Origin: Gallionellaceae bacterium
GTDB lineage: Bacteria; Pseudomonadota; Gammaproteobacteria; Burkholderiales; Gallionellaceae
Assembly (NCBI GenBank): GCA_003151655.1
Contig: PLYB01000275.1
Coordinates: 34,320 to 70,085 of the forward strand
DNA: 35,766 nt
Reading direction: 5' to 3'
Below the pieces are notes generated by a model. That model saw nothing but the letters and a program-made list of their open reading frames with translations, did no database searches and was not told the DNA's origin. The position numbers and the translations under genes are program-made. Below, piece after piece: positions 8,060 to 16,130 of this stretch (within the stretch, counting starts at the first letter, position 1; every line of letters starts with the position of its first letter).

Positions 8060-8280
8060 GCGTCCAAGCGATCCAACCGTTTAATATGAGTCAGACGCGC
8101 GGCATAAGACAACGCCGCCAAAATATCTTCACGTTCCAGATCGTTATAATCAGCCAGAATCTCTTCAGTGGTCATGCCACTGGCCAGCCATTCCAGCACG
8201 TTTTCCACCGGATAACGCAGGCCTCGAATACAAGGCTTGCCGTGACATACCAAAGGGTCAACTGTAATGCGATCACTCAT
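8056..8280 (-). CDS. DUF433-domain protein, antitoxin candidate
   Basis: This 74-residue protein is a clear DUF433 member: ITVDPLVCHGKPCIRGLRYPVENVLEWLASGM, then TTEEILADYNDLEREDILAALSYAA. The fold is a small helix-turn-helix-like unit and the genes are typically found before DUF5615 toxins, as here. The start at 8280 is preferred over an upstream in-frame start at 8310, because a strong AGGAGG ribosome site lies just before it (complement of 8288-8293). The short overlap with the DUF5615 gene suggests coupled translation. Confidence 0.87.
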   Translation of the reverse strand: MSDRITVDPLVCHGKPCIRGLRYPVENVLEWLASGMTTEEILADYNDLEREDILAALSYAARLTHIKRLDRLDA

Positions 8281-8374
8281 TATTCTGCCTCCTGGTTTCT
8301 TAAATATCACTTAGGGTGCGATTCATAGAGGTACATCTTACACCAGATACGGGGTGCATTTTTCAACCTTGCGC

Positions 8375-9061
8375 TTATTTACAGCTAAGTCGATACACTT
8401 TGTACTCGACACGTTTTACGTCCGTATTTTGAGATGCAGGGTCGGCCTCAAACACGCTTTCCACATAAGCCAAGTCAATCTCGAAGCCATCTGAATAGAT
8501 GTTTTTGATTTCTTCGTCCACGCCAATGGCTTGGCTCATTGATACATTTTCTGCTGCGTCTTCTATGGTCAGCAGAAATACTTTTGAGGTCTTTGCTACC
8601 AGCTTGTGTAATTGTTTAACGTATAGAGCGCGAATATTTTCCGGTAAGGAAGTGAGCGCCGCTCGATCATAGGCGGCATCAAAGAAACCAATATCTGCTT
8701 TGGTTAATGCAAAATAATCGCCACACAAAATACTGATATTGCCATGACTCCATAGCGTGAATTGCCCGACAACCCGTTTGACAGGCTGCAAGTTATTCTC
8801 TTGAAAAAAGGCGCTCACTGCGACAGGACTAAGTTCTACGCCAATGACCTCATGCCCACGGTCAGCAAGCCAGATCATATCCAGACTCTTGCCGCATAGC
8901 GGAACAAATATACGGCTACCCACGCCGGATTCCAGGCTAGGCCAAAATTTGATGAGTAAGGGATTAACTTCTGTTTGATGGAAATCGGTGCGTTGATCTA
9001 GCCAGCATTGCAACCATAAATGATTGTCGCGGTTACTATGAACTAGGCCGTGGTTATCCAC
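8375..9061 (-). CDS. tpm: Thiopurine S-methyltransferase family protein
   Basis: This 228-residue protein belongs to the TPMT family of S-adenosylmethionine-dependent methyltransferases, which act on thiols and, in bacteria, on selenium and tellurium oxyanions. It shows the SAM-binding core (IFVPLCGKSLDMIWLADRG, about residues 51-69), HEVIGVELSPVAV, and the family signature FFDAAYDRAALTSLP near 126-140. The start is a GTG with no clear ribosome site, so the exact N-terminus is uncertain. It begins 26 bases after the bacteriohemerythrin stop and is probably read through from that operon. A link to nitrogen fixation is not established. Confidence 0.88.
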   Translation of the reverse strand: MDNHGLVHSNRDNHLWLQCWLDQRTDFHQTEVNPLLIKFWPSLESGVGSRIFVPLCGKSLDMIWLADRGHEVIGVELSPVAVSAFFQENNLQPVKRVVGQFTLWSHGNISILCGDYFALTKADIGFFDAAYDRAALTSLPENIRALYVKQLHKLVAKTSKVFLLTIEDAAENVSMSQAIGVDEEIKNIYSDGFEIDLAYVESVFEADPASQNTDVKRVEYKVYRLSCK

Positions 9062-9087
9062 CGATTCGGATGCGGTGGATGCATTCT

Positions 9088-9492
9088 TTATTCAATGCGT
9101 TGCTTCTTCAAAAATGCTGCCAGCGCACCATCCATCATGGCCAGGTGCGTGTCGAACCATTCGGGCAATCCTTCGCGTACGTAGGCACGTACTAACGGCA
9201 ATCGGCCTCGTTTAAGGCTGCGGTTGAGTTGTTGCAATTCACCGAGTACGCGGTGGTGCTCGCCTTCATGCACACCCAGCCCTTGATATTTTGCATCGCG
9301 CATCAGTTTGCCCTCGGCGATGAAGTGTTCGCGGGTATGGGTGACTAGCGTTTGAAACAAAAAAGGGAAGTCGGCATCGCTGGCGGCGATGAGCGCGGCA
9401 ACTTGGGCGATGAAGTCGCGATGTGCGCCATCGATTTCATCAACGCCTAAGTTGTGACGGGATTCGTCCCAAATTGCCTGATACTTGCTCAT
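9088..9492 (-). CDS. Bacteriohemerythrin, oxygen-binding di-iron protein
   Basis: This 134-residue protein has a complete hemerythrin di-iron site: His24, His56, Glu60, His75, His79, His116 and Asp121, in the patterns IDGAH, HFIAE, HEGEHH and HLAMMD. The start at 9492 overlaps the stop of the SIR2-like gene by four bases. The longer frame upstream (to 9624) only re-reads that gene. Bacteriohemerythrins bind O2 reversibly and can deliver or buffer it. Next to nitrogenase, a role in O2 protection is plausible. The gene lies in an operon with a sigma-54 promoter, which fits expression during nitrogen fixation. Confidence 0.93.
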   Translation of the reverse strand: MSKYQAIWDESRHNLGVDEIDGAHRDFIAQVAALIAASDADFPFLFQTLVTHTREHFIAEGKLMRDAKYQGLGVHEGEHHRVLGELQQLNRSLKRGRLPLVRAYVREGLPEWFDTHLAMMDGALAAFLKKQRIE

Positions 9493-10349
9493 GCCGCTGC
9501 GAGGCTGCCATTCCACGCTTGTGCGGCGGTGAGAAAATCTGCCACGTCGGCATTCACGATCTCGACGTTGAGCCTGTCCAGATAACGTTTTTCTTTGTCG
9601 GTCGGATGCGGGATAAGCGCCCACCCTGCGGGCTTGTCTGCGCCGAAGATGACATCGGAAAATACCATACGGTCAGTATCGCGATTGAGGCGCAGGCCGA
9701 GCAACAGGTAGCGTTTATTCTGGCGAGAACGTTTAACAAATGAGGGGATGGCGAACCCGCCCATCAGCTCGGTGATGTAATCGACGAAGTCGGCATCCGA
9801 CGCGATGTAGTTTGATTCCGGCAGCGGCGAGCCGAGCGGCTTAAACAGAATTGGCAGGCTGGTATCAACTGCCTCATGTTCAACGGCGGAGTAACTCGTG
9901 CCATCGTATTTGTAGATACGGAAGCGATACTCTTTTCCGGACATGCGCGCGATGCCGACGATCAGTGTGTGCGGCGTGGCGGCATATTGTTTCTGCAATT
10001 GCGTGTCACGATTGGCATCGATGATGTAGGGCAACTTTTGCTGACCGAGCCATTCGTGCAGAGAAGATATGCTCCACGGCGTATCGCGATAAGTGGCATC
10101 GAGAAACTTGGTGATTGCCGAGCGTCCGCGCTTCAGTTCCACATTCATCGCCGCACGCGGAAATTCGTACATCAGCTTGGGAGCCATCGGCTGACCGTTG
10201 TTCATCGCCAGAATCAGACTATCGCTGTCGGCGGGGATGGCTTTGCCGCTTTCCGGGCAGATCACACCATTAAGAGCTCCGGGGCCGAGATAGGGAATGA
10301 CGCTGCCATCGGCAAGGCCGGTGAAGATGTTTTCGAACCGTGGATTCAT
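9489..10349 (-). CDS. SIR2-like nif-associated protein, probably lacking the catalytic His
   Basis: This 286-residue protein resembles the SIR2-like families. The N-terminus SVIPYLGPGAL (about residues 16-26) corresponds to the NAD-binding GAG loop, IIDANRD (109-115) to the usual TTNxD segment, and IYKYDGT (145-151) to the KLHG segment, in which the catalytic His seems to be replaced by Asp149. It may therefore bind NAD or a related nucleotide without hydrolysing it. It lies between draT and bacteriohemerythrin, upstream of nifH; I recall similar genes in other nif clusters. A GAGGAG ribosome site and a sigma-54 promoter precede it. Its function is unknown. Confidence 0.75.
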   Translation of the reverse strand: MNPRFENIFTGLADGSVIPYLGPGALNGVICPESGKAIPADSDSLILAMNNGQPMAPKLMYEFPRAAMNVELKRGRSAITKFLDATYRDTPWSISSLHEWLGQQKLPYIIDANRDTQLQKQYAATPHTLIVGIARMSGKEYRFRIYKYDGTSYSAVEHEAVDTSLPILFKPLGSPLPESNYIASDADFVDYITELMGGFAIPSFVKRSRQNKRYLLLGLRLNRDTDRMVFSDVIFGADKPAGWALIPHPTDKEKRYLDRLNVEIVNADVADFLTAAQAWNGSLAAA

Positions 10350-10386
10350 TTGGTTAACTCCTCAGGGTAACTATTGTGAGTTACCT

Positions 10387-10402
10387 TGCAAAAATCGCGC
10401 CA
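10387..10402 (-). promoter_or_regulatory. Sigma-54 promoter of the SIR2-hemerythrin operon
   Basis: On the minus strand the sequence reads TGGCGC-GATTT-TTGCA, one mismatch from the consensus TGGCAC-N5-TTGCW, with the invariant GG-N10-GC spacing. The transcript would start near 10376, about 26 bases before the ATG at 10349. I found no TGT-N10-ACA site within roughly 200 bases upstream, so the activator is uncertain. Confidence 0.7.
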
Positions 10403-10405
10403 TAT

Positions 10406-10424
10406 CGTTAATCCAGTATTAACG
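10406..10424. promoter_or_regulatory. Palindrome upstream of the sigma-54 promoter
   Basis: A perfect 7-bp inverted repeat (CGTTAAT, CCAGT, ATTAACG) lies four bases from the -24 element of the SIR2-hemerythrin promoter. The position suits a regulator that would block or tune RNA polymerase. The protein that binds it is unknown. Confidence 0.4.
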
Positions 10425-10457
10425 AGGGATGCGGCTTGGTGCGGCTTGGAGCAAATG

Positions 10458-10480
10458 CGACAAAGTTATAAATCTTGTCG
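10458..10480. promoter_or_regulatory. CGACAA-N11-TTGTCG palindrome, possible operator
   Basis: Two 6-base arms (CGACAA at 10458-10463, TTGTCG at 10475-10480) flank an AT-rich centre, about 55-78 bases upstream of the sigma-54 promoter of the SIR2-hemerythrin operon. This is near where an enhancer could sit, but the arms are arranged as ACA...TGT, the reverse of the NifA consensus. Confidence 0.35.
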
Positions 10481-10495
10481 TGTGCAGGTATCTAG

Positions 10496-10562
10496 GTAGG
10501 GGCGTATGGCAATACGCCTTATCACGGTGCGCAACGAAGGGCGTATTGCCATACGCCCCTAC
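10496..10562. repeat. Perfect 23-bp inverted repeat downstream of draT
   Basis: The arms 10496-10518 and 10540-10562 are exact reverse complements over 23 bases (GTAGGGGCGTATGGCAATAC... and its complement), separated by 21 bases. The element ends five bases from the draT stop codon and probably terminates or protects the draT mRNA. The GGGGCGTA core is shared with the hairpin after rnfH. Confidence 0.85.
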
Positions 10563-10566
10563 GATT

Positions 10567-11469
10567 TTAATACGCCGCAATGCTCACTTCATACAATCCG
10601 CCAATCACCGTGTATTCATCTTCGCCTTGCAGCATGCCGGGCAGCAATTGCGTGTGGCAGAATATTTTGGCAAGCGGTACTTGCGCGGTTAGCAGGTAGT
10701 CACCGAACTCATCGGCACGTTCTCGGTTGGCGGTGAAGGAACTCAGATTATTGAACAGCACGACACGGTTTTTGTTATCCAGCGTTGCCAGCGTCTCGTA
10801 GTCGTCTACGCTGTTTACACCGCGATATAAGGTGAGATGAGTCCTGTCTAGTTGCTGCTTGACTAGTTCATATTGGCAATATGAATAGAGTAAATCGAAC
10901 TGTGCTTCAACTGCGTTGGTGCCATACAGCGCGGTGGCGCGCATCTCCAGATAACGTCGATAGGCATCCCCGGAAAAGTCGCGTATCGGCCCGGCGTGAT
11001 GTCGTGGTAGCAAACCGAAACGCGACTCTACCCAGCCCTTGAGTGCGGCACCTTCGCTGCCATCTGCATCAAATCCCCAGCCGCGCATCATGCGCAAGTA
11101 ATCCGCTTTTTGTCGCTTGTTAGTGGTTTGTGGCGAGTAACCGGCCTGCTCCGGCTGGTCGAGATAGAACGCGGCATTCATGTGCAAAGTAAAAGCTTGC
11201 GCGCGTTCACTGGCATCGTCAAGGCGATCCAGCAACGAGAATAAACCCTGATGAAATTGGGCTACGCCGTCGAGTTCGAGCGCTACAGGCGCGCGTTGAA
11301 AAGTGAGTCCGCCCAAGATGGACGCAGGCAGATTGCAGCGATTGATCGGTAGGCGTGCGCTGCGCGGTAATTGCAGCGACGAAGTTGTAGTCACTGCGAC
11401 AAAGCAATCTGTTTTGTTGTGTTCCACTTCCGCCAATGGATTTTGAGCTGAATTATTTTTCTCTGGCAT
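10567..11469 (-). CDS. draT: DraT, NAD+-dinitrogenase-reductase ADP-ribosyltransferase
   Basis: DraT switches nitrogenase off by transferring ADP-ribose from NAD+ to an Arg of NifH when ammonium or darkness/energy stress is sensed. The 300-residue product has the family segment LPINRCNLPASILGGLTFQ (about residues 40-58) and an R-S-E-type transferase core: LYRGVNS, LSSFTANRERADEFGDYLL and QGEDEYTVIGGLYEV near the C-terminus. The first 35 or so residues are unlike the rest of the family and there is no strong ribosome site, so the true start may be further in. It is divergent from nifH with a 112-base gap. No draG, the reversing hydrolase, is in this window. Confidence 0.93.
   Translation of the reverse strand: MPEKNNSAQNPLAEVEHNKTDCFVAVTTTSSLQLPRSARLPINRCNLPASILGGLTFQRAPVALELDGVAQFHQGLFSLLDRLDDASERAQAFTLHMNAAFYLDQPEQAGYSPQTTNKRQKADYLRMMRGWGFDADGSEGAALKGWVESRFGLLPRHHAGPIRDFSGDAYRRYLEMRATALYGTNAVEAQFDLLYSYCQYELVKQQLDRTHLTLYRGVNSVDDYETLATLDNKNRVVLFNNLSSFTANRERADEFGDYLLTAQVPLAKIFCHTQLLPGMLQGEDEYTVIGGLYEVSIAAY
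11386..11401. promoter_or_regulatory. NifA upstream activator site for nifH, inside draT
   Basis: The sequence TGT-AGTCACTGCG-ACA matches the NifA enhancer TGT-N10-ACA exactly and lies 97 bases upstream of the nifH -24 element, a usual distance. It falls within the 5' part of the draT coding region, so that stretch serves both as coding sequence and as enhancer. Confidence 0.8.
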
Positions 11470-11498
11470 TTCAGTCTGTTGGCAATTTCATTAGAGGG

Positions 11499-11514
11499 TG
11501 GCACGGGGTTTGCA
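11499..11514 (+). promoter_or_regulatory. Sigma-54 promoter of nifHDK
   Basis: TGGCAC-GGGGT-TTGCA is a full match to the -24/-12 consensus TGGCAC-N5-TTGCW. A start near 11526 would give a leader of about 56 bases before the nifH ATG. Together with the NifA site at 11386-11401 it forms a standard nif promoter. Confidence 0.95.
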
Positions 11515-11581
11515 TTGGTAGAGGTGCGAGCAACAGTATTTTTAATCGCATCTTTAATTCTGAAACTCTTGGGAGACTATC

Positions 11582-12463
<882 letters not shown>

Positions 12464-12471
12464 TGTTGCGT

Positions 12472-12493
12472 AGGTCGGGATGAATCCCGACCT
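12472..12493. terminator. Hairpin after nifH, possible attenuator or processing site
   Basis: A perfect 9-bp stem (AGGTCGGGA, TGAA, TCCCGACCT) starts nine bases after the nifH stop. There is no T-run. A longer copy of the same sequence occurs after nifK (15745-15772). It may stabilise the nifH message relative to nifDK or be a dispersed repeat. Confidence 0.7.
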
Positions 12494-12557
12494 GCAAAAC
12501 CTACGAACCTAACTCTGACGGACTCCACATATTGGTGGGTCAATTAAGGAGAATGAA

Positions 12558-14033
12558 ATGTCTGCATTAACACGCGAAGAATCCGAAGCCCTGATTCAAG
12601 AGGTGCTTGAGGTATATCCGGAAAAAGCCAAAAAAGACCGCGCGAAACACCTTGCGGTCAATGATAAATCCATCGAACAGTCCAAGAAGTGCATCACCTC
12701 CAACCGCAAATCGTTGCCGGGTGTGATGACTATTCGCGGCTGCGCTTACGCCGGTTCCAAGGGCGTGGTGTGGGGCCCGATCAAGGACATGATTCATATT
12801 TCACACGGCCCGGTTGGCTGTGGTCAATACTCACGTGCAGGTCGTCGTAATTATTACGTCGGTACCACAGGTGTAAATACATTCGGCACGATGAACTTCA
12901 CTTCCGACTTTCAGGAAAAAGACATCGTGTTCGGCGGCGACAAAAAGCTTGCCAAAGTGATGGTCGAAATCGAAGGTTTGTTCCCGTTGAACAAAGGCAT
13001 CTCGATTCAATCCGAGTGCCCGATCGGTCTGATCGGTGACGACATCGAAGCCGTCGCGAAAAAGACCGCAGTAGAAACCGGCAAGCCGGTTGTGCCGGTG
13101 CGCTGCGAAGGTTTCCGTGGCGTGTCGCAATCGCTCGGTCACCACATCGCCAACGACGCGATTCGTGATTGGGTGCTTCCTCGCCGCGAAGGCAAGGCAT
13201 TCGAAGGTACACCTTACGACGTGGCGGTGATCGGCGATTACAACATCGGCGGCGATGCATGGTCTTCACGTATCTTGCTGGAAGAGATGGGTTTGCGCGT
13301 GGTTGCGCAATGGTCCGGCGACGGCACTATTGCCGAGATGGAAAAGACACCTTACGTTAAAGTGAACCTGATTCACTGCTACCGTTCGATGAACTACATC
13401 GCGCGTCACATGGAAGAAAAGTACAACATCCCTTGGATGGAATACAACTTCTTCGGCCCGACTAAAGTTGCCGAGTCGTTGCGTGCCATCGCTGCGCTGT
13501 TTGACGACAAGATCAAAGAAGGTGCGGAGCGCGTCATCGCCAAGTATCAGCCTTTGATGCAAGCCGTGATCGACAAGTACAAGCCGCGTCTGCAAGGCAA
13601 ACGCGTCATGTTGTACGTGGGTGGGCTGCGTCCGCGTCACGTAATCGGTGCGTATGAAGATCTGGGCATGGAAGTGGTCGGTACCGGTTACGAGTTCGGT
13701 CACGGCGACGACTATGATCGCACCATCAAAGATATGGGCAACGCCACCTTGCTGTATGACGATGTTACCGGCTTTGAGTTCGAAGAGTTCGTCAAGCGCG
13801 TCAAGCCTGACTTGGTTGGTTCCGGCATTAAAGAAAAGTTCATCTTCCAAAAGATGGGCGTACCTTTCCGCCAGATGCACTCTTGGGACTACTCCGGCCC
13901 GTACCACGGCTATGACGGCTTTGCCATCTTCGCCCGTGACATGGACATGACTTTGAACAATCCGTGCTGGGGCAAGATGCAGGCACCGTGGTTGAAGAAG
14001 GCAGAACCGGAAGAAGCAAAGAAGGCTGCTTAA
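12558..14033 (+). CDS. nifD: NifD, nitrogenase molybdenum-iron protein alpha chain
   Basis: NifD forms the alpha2beta2 MoFe protein with NifK and holds the FeMo-cofactor where N2 is reduced. The 491-residue product has the P-cluster ligands Cys62, Cys88 and Cys154, the FeMo-co ligands Cys274 and His441 (in RQMHSWDYSGPYHG), and the active-site His195. Arg and Gly residues of GGLRPRH (about 355-361) line the cofactor pocket. AAGGAG at about 12545-12550 lies before the ATG. A hairpin separates it from nifK. All catalytic residues are present and the length is normal for the Mo-type enzyme. Confidence 0.98.
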   Translation: MSALTREESEALIQEVLEVYPEKAKKDRAKHLAVNDKSIEQSKKCITSNRKSLPGVMTIRGCAYAGSKGVVWGPIKDMIHISHGPVGCGQYSRAGRRNYYVGTTGVNTFGTMNFTSDFQEKDIVFGGDKKLAKVMVEIEGLFPLNKGISIQSECPIGLIGDDIEAVAKKTAVETGKPVVPVRCEGFRGVSQSLGHHIANDAIRDWVLPRREGKAFEGTPYDVAVIGDYNIGGDAWSSRILLEEMGLRVVAQWSGDGTIAEMEKTPYVKVNLIHCYRSMNYIARHMEEKYNIPWMEYNFFGPTKVAESLRAIAALFDDKIKEGAERVIAKYQPLMQAVIDKYKPRLQGKRVMLYVGGLRPRHVIGAYEDLGMEVVGTGYEFGHGDDYDRTIKDMGNATLLYDDVTGFEFEEFVKRVKPDLVGSGIKEKFIFQKMGVPFRQMHSWDYSGPYHGYDGFAIFARDMDMTLNNPCWGKMQAPWLKKAEPEEAKKAA

Positions 14034-14040
14034 AACGTAG

Positions 14041-14061
14041 GCTGGGGTGAGCAACCCCAGC
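14041..14061. terminator. Hairpin between nifD and nifK
   Basis: An 8-bp stem (GCTGGGGT, GAGCA, ACCCCAGC) begins seven bases after the nifD stop. Its position matches the hairpins after nifH and nifK but its sequence differs. It is unlikely to be a full terminator because nifK follows and needs NifA-driven transcription. Confidence 0.6.
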
Positions 14062-14155
14062 ATATGTAACGAGTTAGGTGACGCGCAAAACATTGCCGTC
14101 CAACATCAATCTACGCTGGCATCTGCAAATTAGCAGTGCGGCTAAGGAGATAAAA

Positions 14156-15724
14156 ATGCAACAAGCTGATGACATCAAACCTTGTTACCCATTGTTCCGT
14201 CAGGACGAGTACAAGGAATCACTGACTAACAAACAGGAAAATTTCGAAGAGCGTCACGAAGCTGCCAAAGTTCAAGACACCTTCACTTGGACAACCACGA
14301 TGGAATATCGTGAGTTGAACTTCAAGCGCGAAGCGTTGACGGTGAATCCGGCTAAGGCCTGCCAACCTCTGGGCGCGGTATTGTGCGCACTGGGCTTTGA
14401 AAAGACTATGCCGTATGTGCACGGTTCGCAAGGCTGCGTGGCTTACTTCCGCTCTTACTTCAACCGTCATTTTCGCGAGCCAGTTTCTTGCGTTTCCGAC
14501 TCTATGACTGAAGACGCAGCCGTGTTCGGCGGTCAGAAAAACATGATCGACGGTCTGGAAAACTGCATCGCGATCTACAAGCCGGAAATGATTGCCGTAT
14601 CGACGACCTGTATGGCTGAAGTTATTGGTGACGACTTGAATGCCTTCATTCTCAACACCAAAAAAGCCGGAAATATTCCCGAAGAATTTCCAGTTCCATT
14701 CGCGCATACCCCGTCGTTCGTGGGTTCGCATGTAACGGGTTGGGACAACATGTTTGAAGGTATCATGGGTAACTTAACCCGTAACAGCATGGACGACAAG
14801 GTTGTTGGCAAGAACGGTAAGATCAACATCGTTCCCGGCTTCGAAACGTACCTCGGCAACTACCGCGTAATCCATCGCATGCTGGATGAGATGGGCGTTG
14901 CGCACACCATGCTGAGCGATCCAACCGAAGTGCTGGATACTCCGGCTGACGGCCAGTTCCGCATGTATGCAGGTGGTACAACACAAGCAGAAGTGAAGGA
15001 TGCGCCTAATGCGATCAACACTTTCTTGTTGCAGCCGATGCAACTCGAAAAGACCAGGAAGTATGTTGAAGGAACATGGAAACATGAAGTGCCGAAGCTG
15101 AACATTCCGATGGGCTTGGAGTGGACAGATGAGTGGCTGATGAAAGTTGCTGAAGTCACCGGCAAAACAATCCCTGACTCATTGCTGAAAGAGCGCGGTC
15201 GTTTTGTTGACATGATGACTGATAGCCACACTTGGTTGCACGGTAAGAAGTTCAGCCTGTACGGTGATCCTGACTTCGTCTTCGGTATGACCAAGTTCCT
15301 CACCGAACTCGGTATCGAGCCACTGCACGTGCTGTGCAACAACGGCAGCAAAAAGTGGACAAAGGCGATGCAAGCAATGCTGGACGCAACTCCCTACGGC
15401 AAGAATACACAACTGTTCGCCGGTGCTGACTTGTGGCACTTCCGTTCGCTGGTGTTGACCGAAAAGCCTGACTTCATGATCGGCAACTCTTACGCCAAGT
15501 TTATCCAACGCGATACCTTGCATAATGGCAAAGAGTTCGAAGTCCCGCTGATCCGTATCGGCTTCCCGATCTTCGATCGTCACCACCTGCACCGTGCTAC
15601 TACGCTGGGCTACGAGGGAGCGATGCAAATGCTCACCACGCTGACCAATGCAGTACTGGAGCGTTTGGATGAAGAGACTCGCAGCATGGGAACCACCGAC
15701 TACAACCACGATCTAGTGCGTTAA
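14156..15724 (+). CDS. nifK: NifK, nitrogenase molybdenum-iron protein beta chain
   Basis: NifK is the beta subunit of the MoFe protein and shares the P-cluster with NifD. The 522-residue product has the P-cluster ligands Cys69 (ACQPLGA), Cys94 (SQGCVAY) and Cys152 (TTCMAEV), and Ser187 (HTPSFVG) at the position that ligates the oxidised cluster. The start at 14156 is chosen because AAGGAGA (14144-14150) precedes it; the frame could be extended to a GTG at 14078, but that adds residues not found in the family. Length agrees with standard Mo-type NifK (about 523). Confidence 0.98.
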   Translation: MQQADDIKPCYPLFRQDEYKESLTNKQENFEERHEAAKVQDTFTWTTTMEYRELNFKREALTVNPAKACQPLGAVLCALGFEKTMPYVHGSQGCVAYFRSYFNRHFREPVSCVSDSMTEDAAVFGGQKNMIDGLENCIAIYKPEMIAVSTTCMAEVIGDDLNAFILNTKKAGNIPEEFPVPFAHTPSFVGSHVTGWDNMFEGIMGNLTRNSMDDKVVGKNGKINIVPGFETYLGNYRVIHRMLDEMGVAHTMLSDPTEVLDTPADGQFRMYAGGTTQAEVKDAPNAINTFLLQPMQLEKTRKYVEGTWKHEVPKLNIPMGLEWTDEWLMKVAEVTGKTIPDSLLKERGRFVDMMTDSHTWLHGKKFSLYGDPDFVFGMTKFLTELGIEPLHVLCNNGSKKWTKAMQAMLDATPYGKNTQLFAGADLWHFRSLVLTEKPDFMIGNSYAKFIQRDTLHNGKEFEVPLIRIGFPIFDRHHLHRATTLGYEGAMQMLTTLTNAVLERLDEETRSMGTTDYNHDLVR

Positions 15725-15744
15725 TGTAATCGGATGCAGAGGAA

Positions 15745-15772
15745 TGTAGGTCGGGATGAATCCCGACCTACA
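15745..15772. terminator. Perfect 12-bp hairpin after nifK
   Basis: TGTAGGTCGGGA, TGAA, TCCCGACCTACA forms a perfect 12-bp stem with a TGAA loop, 20 bases after the nifK stop and 27 bases before nifT. Its core is identical to the hairpin after nifH. It may mark the 3' end of a stable nifHDK message. Confidence 0.75.
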
Positions 15773-15798
15773 AACCCCGCACATAAAGGAAGCTTCAA

Positions 15799-16023
15799 AT
15801 GGCAAACATCATGATCCAGCGTGGCAGCAAAGGCGAGTACGTGTTCTATCTGCCCAAGCGCGACCTTGAAGACGGCATCGTTTCGATGGAGTTTGATACT
15901 CCGGAAAAATGGGGCGGCGAAATCAAGCTCAACAATGGTGGCTGTTATTACATCGAACCGCAGCCGGCACCTGCAAGGTTGCCGATTTCCCTGCGGGCAA
16001 AGCGTCTGGATGCAGCCGAGTAG
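15799..16023 (+). CDS. nifT: NifT/FixU family protein
   Basis: This 74-residue protein is a clear NifT (FixU) member: MANIMIQR, then VFYLPKRDLEDGIVSMEFDTPEKWGG, and the closing WGGEIKLNNGGCYYIEPQP. The family is small, soluble and always found with nif or fix genes; deletion has little effect in studied diazotrophs and its role is unclear. AAAGGA (15786-15791) precedes the start. It follows nifK directly, as in Azotobacter and many proteobacteria. Confidence 0.95.
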   Translation: MANIMIQRGSKGEYVFYLPKRDLEDGIVSMEFDTPEKWGGEIKLNNGGCYYIEPQPAPARLPISLRAKRLDAAE

Positions 16024-16027
16024 TTCG

Positions 16028-16110
16028 GTGAAAGGTGAAAAGTGACTTGCCGCTGTGCGGCTTAGGTGAAACGTAAAACTACATTTCATGTTTCACTTTT
16101 TCCGTTTCAC
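16028..16110. repeat. GTGAAA-type inverted repeat between nifT and the ferredoxin gene
   Basis: The left side (GGTGAAAGGTGAAAAGTGA, from 16028) consists of reiterated GTGAAA units. The right side (TTTCATGTTTCACTTTTT, 16084-16101, then CCGTTTCAC) carries the complementary TTTCAC units. Pairing is imperfect. An inner GCCGC...GCGGC hairpin lies near 16048-16062. It shares the GTGAAA units with the element at 16339-16413. Confidence 0.75.
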
Positions 16111-16130
16111 ATTAGAAAAGGAGAATTATC

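Noticed and set aside
9493..9624. N-terminal extension of bacteriohemerythrin
   Set aside because: It is out-of-frame reading of the end of the SIR2-like gene; the ATG at 9492 gives the normal family start.
13266..14093. Long minus-strand open frame across nifD
   Set aside because: It is antisense to a confidently identified gene with all catalytic residues and has a His/Val-rich composition typical of shadow frames.
14078..14155. N-terminal extension of nifK from a GTG at 14078
   Set aside because: The extra residues are unlike NifK and a strong AAGGAGA precedes the ATG at 14156.
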